Assembly: GCA_015680905.1 (NCBI GenBank)
Contig: CM027377.1
Coordinates: 9,820,501 to 9,884,500, forward strand
DNA from: Coptis chinensis
Lineage: Eukaryota; Streptophyta; Magnoliopsida; Ranunculales; Ranunculaceae
Length of the DNA: 64,000 nt
Direction: 5' to 3'
Part shown: positions 57,422 to 64,000 of the stretch, in pieces
Layout of the letters: every line of letters begins with the position of its first letter
How positions within the stretch are numbered: position 1 is the stretch's first letter
Program-made: the position numbers and the translations under genes
The notes under the pieces: generated by a model
The model's database searches: none
Seen by the model: only the letters and a program-made list of their open reading frames with translations
Told to the model about the DNA's origin: nothing

Positions 57422-60400
57422 ATGGAAGACCAAGGGAATTGTGAATCACAATCGGGATTGAATATGAATAACACGTTTGTTCTCATCAGTCATGAAGATG
57501 TTCAAGACGTGGAAAAAATTGGTAACGTCAAAGAAGATGTCTTTAACAACACTAAAGCTGTGATGTTTACTTACAACATAGCGGACATGAGAGATGAAGA
57601 TGCATCTGCATCTGAAAAAAACCCACAAGGTACTATCATGTCTCTCACTCCATTATTAGATTTGTCTTCAGTATATAATAATGCATCAAAAATATATTTT
57701 TCTTGTTTCTTCATGCTTATGTCAAATGCTTGGTGCTATGAAAATATTTCACCAAGGGACTAATTAATGGAATTGCCGTGTTAATAATAGTAATCCGATC
57801 AAGGGTTTTAAATCCCTTAAATATAACTTTAAATTGGCATTCTTAGACGATTTTTCGGAAGCTAAGCTGTATTTATTTCTAGGTTATTTTTTCGTATGAA
57901 TTTTATGTTTCTAATTTAATTAAAATTTAACCTAAATTTAAATTTAGACGCTACATTATAATTGAATACTAGTTTGTATGGCCATGCATATATGCATCGT
58001 TATTTTGGAATTTATCTTAATTAAAGCCCATTAATTGGAAGCTTTAATAACCCCTTAATAAGGGTATGTAGGGATCATGTTGATTTAATCTAGAAGTGTG
58101 ATTTACGTTTTAGCAGGTGAGAAATTTCCATTTAAATAGATGACTTTATTTTAGAAGTGTGATTCTCGTTTTAGTAGGAGAATGACTGTCGTTTTAATTT
58201 AGAAGTGCTAAAATTTTCCTTTTCAACAGGAAAAGAATATCTATTTTAATAGGAGATGATGTGAAATTTTAATAGAGCTTTAAAAATACATTTGAGCTTT
58301 AATTAATATTAAGATACTAGAAAATAGGCACATGCATGGGCTTTTGGAAAATTTGTTCAATAATCATTACTACATATATAGAAATTTTCTAACATATATA
58401 GAAATTTTCTAGTACAAATCGTTTTTAGTTGGAGAAAGGATCCTATTATAAAAATTGATTTAATTTAGAAGTGTGATTCTCGTTTTAATAAAATAAAGAT
58501 TTCCATTTTAATTAGAAGAAAATGTTAAAATTTTCTTTTTTAATAGAAGACCCGGGTAGATTCAGTAGTATAAAGTTTTAATTGTTATAAATTGTTTGCT
58601 AACAAACCACATGTAATTATTTTAGATTGTTCTGTCAAAATTTTGCCATACATGCACTTTAATAATAACTTGTGAGGCATTATGCATGATTGTTTTATTT
58701 CAGTTTACAGGGAGTGTCCGCAATTGCAAGAACCCATCTCGGTAACATATACGTTGACAATCCAGAATTGGTCCAAGACAAATGACCAGCCTATTGTCTC
58801 CAAATGTTTCAACACCGGGGATTACCAACGGGGATTACCAATGGTAAGTACTTCATAGTTGTGTTGTGTCACAGAAGCATAATATTTCTTCCAACTCCTT
58901 TACCCTTCTGCAACCTTTTAGAACCCTGGACAGCGCTGGACTGCTCTGTATTGAACATGCATGTTGATAATCAACATGGCCAGAAGTCCAGAACAAACTA
59001 AATCATATCTGAAATTAGCCAATCAATTCTTTGGCTCCCTATTTTTATTGACCGAGATTGTCATGCCAAAGTGTGCGCATATACTCCTGAGCAAATGTTG
59101 TCCCGTTTCTTGTTCTAGATGCATGCTTAAAGCAGAAAAAAGAAAAGTGCGATCCTCTTGTTTAAAGAATGAGGTTCAATTTAGATTTCATTTTAGTCAA
59201 CAATTTCAAAAGTTTATATGAATCAAACGGCATGCATTTAAGTCCTGAGTTGTTACAAGGATGATCTGGGATGCCACGGAGAATGTCATTACCAAAATAT
59301 CGTACTGAAATTTCTTATTTTCCAAAAAAATTGGCTCCAATTTTCGGCCGTCAATCCCAAGTTTTTTCAAACGACCATGTAATATGATGCCATGTTAATG
59401 TGTATTAGTTGGGACTGCTGGAGTCTACCACGGTTTTAGAGTTTCAAAATTGTAGAGTCTAGAAACTTTTTTATATTCAAGGAGGGGTACGTAGTTACCA
59501 TAGGATATGGTGAGACAGAATCGTAAAGGGTTTTGTTGAGTCACTTGAATGTTGACCTCATGGGAATTTGGAGATATAGATGGGTTTAAGCCAGAGCCGC
59601 CAAAGGTTTTGCAGTACTGAAATTGAGGGTATTGTTGACCTCTACTTCGGGATGACAAGCCAAAGCGGAACGAAAAAATTGAGGGTCTCATCGGCTACTC
59701 CAATACCATCTAATAAAGGTATCAAATTATTTAAATCTCATCAAATTACATTTATTTAGCATTCTTTGCTAGTGTGTAAAAAGATTCTTCTTTCATCAGT
59801 TTATAAGGTGTGAACTGAAATTCAAGAACCGATTTCTTTGACATGTACATGGGAAATCCACGGATGGTCCAAGATAAACGTGCCGTTTATTTCATGCAAC
59901 TGGTTAGACACTGGAAATTACAAATGGTAAGTACGTTACATGACTGCCATCATATGTAATCTTTTAGGAGTTGCATTATAAAACTTGATACAGTTTCAAA
60001 TAAGTGTGATTGATCATTGATACAGCGAGTTCCTTTCTTCAGGAATCTGCTGGTTTATCCAAAAGGTGAGGGGATATTTAAGAATAAAAGCCTGTGTTTG
60101 GCTATGGGTGCGCTCAAATCTGGACTTCCTCTTGACAAAGAAGTGTATGTACAGTGGACCACCACTATCAGAGACCAAGTTCATGGAAATCACAAGTCTT
60201 TAATAGTTTGTACGTATGATTAGTTAATTTATTGCTACGCATCAGTTGAGCTTCTTAATGCATCACTGACTTTTTTGTTCAATGGACGGCAAGGTACTGG
60301 CCGGTTCGGCTTAAACACCTCCCGATTAACAGCAAACGATGTTTTGCCAATTGAGGAGCTGAATGACCAGTCGAGGGGTTTCCTGGTGAATGATACCTGC

Positions 60401-60457
60401 ATCTTTGAAATTTCTGTGACATTTTTGGGTTATTGTAATTTCTGTGACACTTGCTGA
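57422..60457 (+). pseudogene. MATH-domain gene with duplicated first MATH exon, probably broken
   Basis: Exon 1 (57422-57629) starts MEDQGNCESQSGLNMNNTFV. Exon 2 (58704-58843) reads QEPISVTYTLTIQNWSKTND, and a close second copy (about 59800-59926) reads QEPISLTCTWEIHGWSKINV. Exon 3 (from 60026) reads RVPFFRNLLVYPKGEG and LPLDKEVYVQWTT. The last (about 60290-60457) reads GRFGLNTSRLTANDVLPIEE and GFLVNDTCIFEISV. Together these follow the plant MATH (TRAF-like) domain: W-x-I-x-x-(W/F)-S-K, YPKG, and GFLVNDTCIFE. MATH proteins act as adaptors, for example in ubiquitin-linked turnover and virus-movement restriction. Odd points: exon 2 has a 13-base tandem duplication (58816-58841) that shifts the frame, its second copy has an in-frame TGA near its start, and the 59926/60026 junction is one base off for the conserved Trp. 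So it is a decaying gene, or one copy is skipped. Confidence 0.65.
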
Positions 60458-60459
60458 TA

Positions 60460-61440
60460 TACCTTTTCTCCTTTTTCCATTTATTTTCTTCGTGATATAT
60501 TCTACTCTGTAGAAATGATTGACTCTGAATTTTCAGGTCATAGACTCCACAAGGTCTTTTCGATGGAAAATCTTCATTTTTTTTCCAATGGGGTGTAAAA
60601 TTACACCTCCACCTAGGCTTCGAATGCACTTTTAAACGAGCCTTACCTTTTAAGTTAAACATTTTAAGTGGCGTCCGGGCTTTTATTAACTAATAATGAG
60701 AGGGGAATTCTCTTATTTTTTCATGTTAATGGGCATATCAAATTCATGCTCTTTAAAGTTTAAACTTCTAGTGTGCCAGCTGCAAATATATTTGGCTAAG
60801 CAATGTGTCAGCATTAAAACAAAGCCATGTCACCATGGCCAATCACCTTATGTTTACAATCAAAGACTTCCATCTTCACACCGTCTGTTGCTTGAGGGGA
60901 CGAGATCAAATATTATAGTTCTTCACAATTCACAAAGACCATTTACTGCCTTATTTGTGCACAAATATACCCAGAGTCCCACACCAAATAACCAACACAA
61001 TTTGAGATGCTTCTGAAGTGGGTGGACTTTTTGTGGTCATGGATACATGTACAATTTGAGATACACAAAAAGATTATCTCGAGTCATGTAAAAAGATTGT
61101 GCATACTATAAAATGTACCAATAATACCTTGGATACATGAGTCGAGATAAATAATTTGAGCTAGACTTGATCGTAGTTTATTCACTACTACAGTACGTTT
61201 CCTTTATTAAAGAATTGGTGAAACCGTGAAAGTACACATCTACTGCAGAATGAGGGTAATGTTTCATGTTTGCACAAAAGCTTTATGGAATATCTGCAGT
61301 TTGCGCAGCTTAAACTGCTACTTCAACACACTGCGGAAAAGTATTGGTGAAGCAATACATCTAGCTTTAAAATTCTTGTAATATCTTTTCATTACAGTTG
61401 TAGACAACAAACCGTGTGTTGTTATTCTTTTTTCCTTATT
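60460..61440. other. Intergenic DNA
   Basis: The 60696-61016 plus-strand frame has no recognisable motif. No gene is supported. Confidence 0.5.
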
Positions 61441-61443
61441 CGA

Positions 61444-61782
61444 TCATCTGTAACAACAAGGGACTGCAATACGCAAAAAATGTTTAAAGACTAACACAAC
61501 TATGAGATCATTGTGTAAATTCCCCTCACTTGAAAACCCATTACAACTATGGCTCACCAACCAAAAATTGTTTGCCCAACTCTTCTTCTTCTCTGACTGC
61601 TTTTCTCTGTTTTCTGCTATTATGTCCGCATCAAACACAATCCTATCCGTCATGCTTCTACTCTTGCTGGCTGTATCCATTCTGTCCCCATAAATTATAT
61701 TCTTAAATGAAGCCTTCACTCTCATGTGATACAATGAGAGTAAGACACTATCTAGATTTAAGTGAAGCATGTCCTGTGTCAC
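61444..61782 (-). other. Possible 3' exon of the lysine-rich edge gene
   Basis: A minus-strand frame after an ACAG acceptor-like site (about 61672) reads MDTASKSRSMTDRIVFDADI and IAENREKQSEKKKSWANNF, a polar, codon-like composition unlike its surroundings. It lies about 1.7 kb downstream of the exon at 63469-64000 on the same strand. I do not recognise it, and a non-coding reading is equally possible. Confidence 0.25.
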
Positions 61783-61789
61783 CCAAATG

Positions 61790-62850
61790 CCTATGCAGCC
61801 TATTCCTGCAACAGGAGTGGTACAATGTTGGATTTATACTTCAAAGCAAAGGAATTTATAAATTGTTAAAGTTGTTTATAGGAAAAAAGGAGTACTTTGA
61901 TTCAAAGCTCTCTCCACAGGTTTCACATGAATGATCATTGTTTTTCAAAGTTGCCTGTGTAGGGGGCAAGAAAAAGTGAAAATTGAATTAGACATCATAT
62001 CGCAAAACTTCATGCAGAGAAAATAATGAAATCATAGTACGTTCAAACAGATTAATAGTTTTTGAAATTCAGCTTGCAGGTTATTAGTCCTGTAGAAATT
62101 CCAGATCTTTCATATATTCGTATCTGAACCTATTAAACAACATGTACCTAATTCTGGTTTTAACAAGAAATGGATACCACAACATCTACACAACCACTAT
62201 ATGGGATCAAGAAAAGGATAACTATTAAGTACAGTATTGGAGAATGAGACAAAACAATAACAACACATATGAAGTAAAGGACGATTTCATTATTGTTATC
62301 GTGACGTAATAAAAAGAAAATATAACAGCAATTAAACATTATTATCAGATCAGCAATGAAGCCACAACATGATCATAAAGTTTACTGTCCATACTAGAGA
62401 TAACAGCGTATGTTAACCATACTAGAAATAACAGCACATATACAAGCTCCTTCACCTTATCCACATTTTGACGAAGCGCCCTCAAAATAATGGCAAAATG
62501 ACAACTGATGATGAAGATCAACCGAAATCCATCAGATCCTAGCTCATATACTCTATGCACTATAAATGTTAGTGAAGTGGACAACTTCTCTAAACGATAA
62601 CCCTACACCTATAATCCAAGTTGGATGAGTATCTAGTTGCAAACACTCAAACTGGGACATACTAGTGAGGACCATATGACCACTCATGACGTCCTTGGAG
62701 GAATAAGAAATCCTTACATTCTTTCTGTGCAATTACTAATGAAGATACTATGACAATTGCAAATTATGAAGATCTTCACTTGCCCATAGAAATGATGAAA
62801 TAACTAGCCATCCTACGTGTCAAAAGATGGCATTGATTAGCCTATTCTGA
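61790..62850. other. Intergenic or intronic DNA
   Basis: No motif-bearing frame on either strand. It could be intron or 3' flank of the minus-strand gene at the window edge. Confidence 0.4.
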
Positions 62851-62857
62851 ATTACTT

Positions 62858-63002
62858 GATGGTGTCCAGTGGCCCACTGGTCAAGCCTTGGGCCCCGAGG
62901 TCTTGCAATCAAAACCCACCTTCAGCAGGGATTTAAGGGTTTTAGGGGAATATGGTTGTAACTATCGCAGGGATGGGATGGGTTTTTTTTCTTTTTTGGG
63001 AG
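62858..63002 (+). repeat. tRNA-derived SINE-like element
   Basis: GTGGCCCACTGGTCAAGCCT resembles a pol III A box (TRGYNNARNGG with one mismatch). CCCCGAGGTCTTGCAATCAA lies where a B box is expected, though it is poorly preserved, followed by AACCCACC. The unit ends in a T-rich tract near 62982-62998. This layout is typical of plant Au-type SINEs. No target duplication was found. Confidence 0.4.
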
Positions 63003-63468
63003 TGCCCTGAAGATTAGCATCAATGTCCACACCACATTTTGTTTAGAAACATGTAAACAATGATTTGTCTGCGTTAAATAGATAAGTGTTCCATTGCATA
63101 GACGCCTTGAGTAGTAACTAGTAACATCTACATAGGAATCAGTAGAAGGAATTCTTAACATTCAATGCAATATTGCCACAAAGAACAGGTAGTCTGGCAC
63201 CTTGAACTTAAAGTGTTCCAAAGTTGAAACGAGTCTGTCTTTAAGACATACAATGTTTACTCGTAAGACCATGTGCATGTGTGTATCTGTGTATGCTTCT
63301 TTTTAGTAGCCGGTGTAATGTCTTGGGAGAGAGCAAGGCGGATGAAGTTGTTTACAAGAAAACAGAAATAAAAAACTATCACAACAAAATACACTTTAAA
63401 GGAACACAGAAAGAGCTCAACAAAGAGTCCTACTACTTAAATTGTAATACCTACAACATATGGTAATA
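63003..63468. other. Probable intron / intergenic DNA left of the edge exon
   Basis: No gene signal on the plus strand. It starts after the splice donor of the minus-strand exon, so it is probably its intron. Confidence 0.4.
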
Positions 63469-64000
63469 CTAATAAAATGTTCTTACCTTTTGTTTCTTTC
63501 CTTTGGATGTGTTTTTCGCTTTGGTGCTTGAATCTTCTTTTCCACTATCTTTCGCTCTCGTATGCGCACCTCCTTTTCCAGTATCTTTCTTGTTAACTCT
63601 TTGCTTTGTAACCTTTTGATTTTGGTCTAATAGGGGATCCCTTCTTTTGTCAAGATCAGCCTCCTCAGACATCGAATCGGGTGCATGTGAACTATCTTCC
63701 CTGCTTTGAACATCATCACCATTAGAATTAGGGCTTGCTTTTTCAGTACCTCTACCCATTTCAGCCCTCATTGGTTCCTCTTTGGATTTCCTGACACCCT
63801 CTTTCTTGGCAGCTCGGCTTTTACGAGCATTTCTCCGACTGTTATTTCCCATCAAATCCATTTCTTCATTTTCAGTGCTTGCATGAATTTCGTCAAGATA
63901 TGGCTCAGGTTGGCGCTTTGTGACTGCCTTCTTTCTGTTCTTGCGCCCTGAAGCCATTGTTTTGAGACGTAATTCCTCATCAGTGGCCTCATCCCCATTT
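63469..64000 (-). CDS. Lysine-rich nuclear-type protein, internal or first exon, partial
   Basis: The minus-strand frame is open from the right window edge. Before the first ATG (63957-63955) it already reads NGDEATDEELRLKT, so coding probably continues beyond the window. It goes on MASGRKNRKKAVTKRQPEPY, then a very polar body rich in Lys, Arg, Glu and Ser (RRNARKSRAAKKEGVRK, KDTGKGGAHTRAKDSGKED, AKNTSKGKKQK). At KKQK the sequence AAAAG|GTAAGAAC (63487-63480) is a good splice donor; reading through gives a stop soon after. Basic clusters resemble nuclear or nucleolar localisation signals. No folded domain is visible and I do not recognise the family. Confidence 0.6.
   Translation of the reverse strand, partial: NGDEATDEELRLKTMASGRKNRKKAVTKRQPEPYLDEIHASTENEEMDLMGNNSRRNARKSRAAKKEGVRKSKEEPMRAEMGRGTEKASPNSNGDDVQSREDSSHAPDSMSEEADLDKRRDPLLDQNQKVTKQRVNKKDTGKGGAHTRAKDSGKEDSSTKAKNTSKGKKQKVRTFY

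Noticed and set aside
62345-62584. Minus-strand 79-residue hydrophobic frame as a small membrane protein
   Set aside because: No family match and no promoter or splice context; probably chance in AT-rich DNA.
1-64000. CRISPR arrays, bacterial operons, plasmid origins and riboswitches
   Set aside because: The window is plant nuclear DNA; the repeats present are transposon ends, LTRs, microsatellites and short tandem repeats, with none of the regular repeat-spacer pattern.

Overview
This is a repeat-rich stretch of a flowering-plant nuclear genome, most likely a eudicot. It is AT-rich with GT-AG introns, plant gene families, MITEs and nested LTR elements. The species cannot be told from the sequence.

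The only host gene that looks complete is a UDP-arabinopyranose mutase / reversibly glycosylated polypeptide gene (RGP/UAM) at 18995-21442 (+), four exons, 361 residues, with a G-box and TATA box upstream. A second, unusual locus at 23231-25664 (-) has a receptor-like kinase domain followed at once by five exons of a plant SH3-protein C-terminus (TASH3-like). A 101-base intron would join them in frame into a kinase-SH3 protein of about 556 residues. At the right edge, 63469-64000 (-) is an exon of a lysine-rich, probably nuclear protein that runs out of the window.

Other host genes are partial or broken: a GDT1-like transporter piece and a G3BP-like piece (1-2076), a subtilase 3' end (6348-6906), a LINE-type RNase H piece (8916-9138), three decayed F-box (FBA) copies (22480-22760, 54930-55880, 56280-56930), and a MATH-domain locus with a duplicated, damaged exon (57422-60457).

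Layout: 1-3.8 kb holds gene fragments beside CACTA-like subterminal repeats. 3.8-14.3 kb is mostly decayed intergenic DNA. 14.37-17.9 kb is a pile of small DNA transposons (two abutting hAT-like elements sharing a target, a palindromic MITE, a hAT-like element inside a PIF/Harbinger-like element). 18.4-22.7 kb holds a MITE, the RGP gene and an F-box 3' end. 23.2-25.7 kb is the kinase-SH3 locus. 26.3-29.4 kb is a transposon carrying a plant mobile domain (PMD/MAIN-like) gene. 30.4-55.0 kb is a second copy of the RGP 3' flank plus F-box end, swollen from about 1.1 kb to over 24 kb by a hAT-like element (31118-32379) and an LTR element (32796-54578). That LTR element is a Ty3/gypsy Tat-lineage fossil on the minus strand, and a second Tat-type fossil (35846-48745, plus strand) is nested in it. 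Both LTR fossils carry extra coding-like sequence antisense to gag-pol. 54.6-60.5 kb holds F-box relics and the MATH locus, and 60.5-64 kb is intergenic DNA with a SINE-like element and the edge gene.

All exon limits, LTR difference counts and family names come from reading by eye. No search or alignment program was run.
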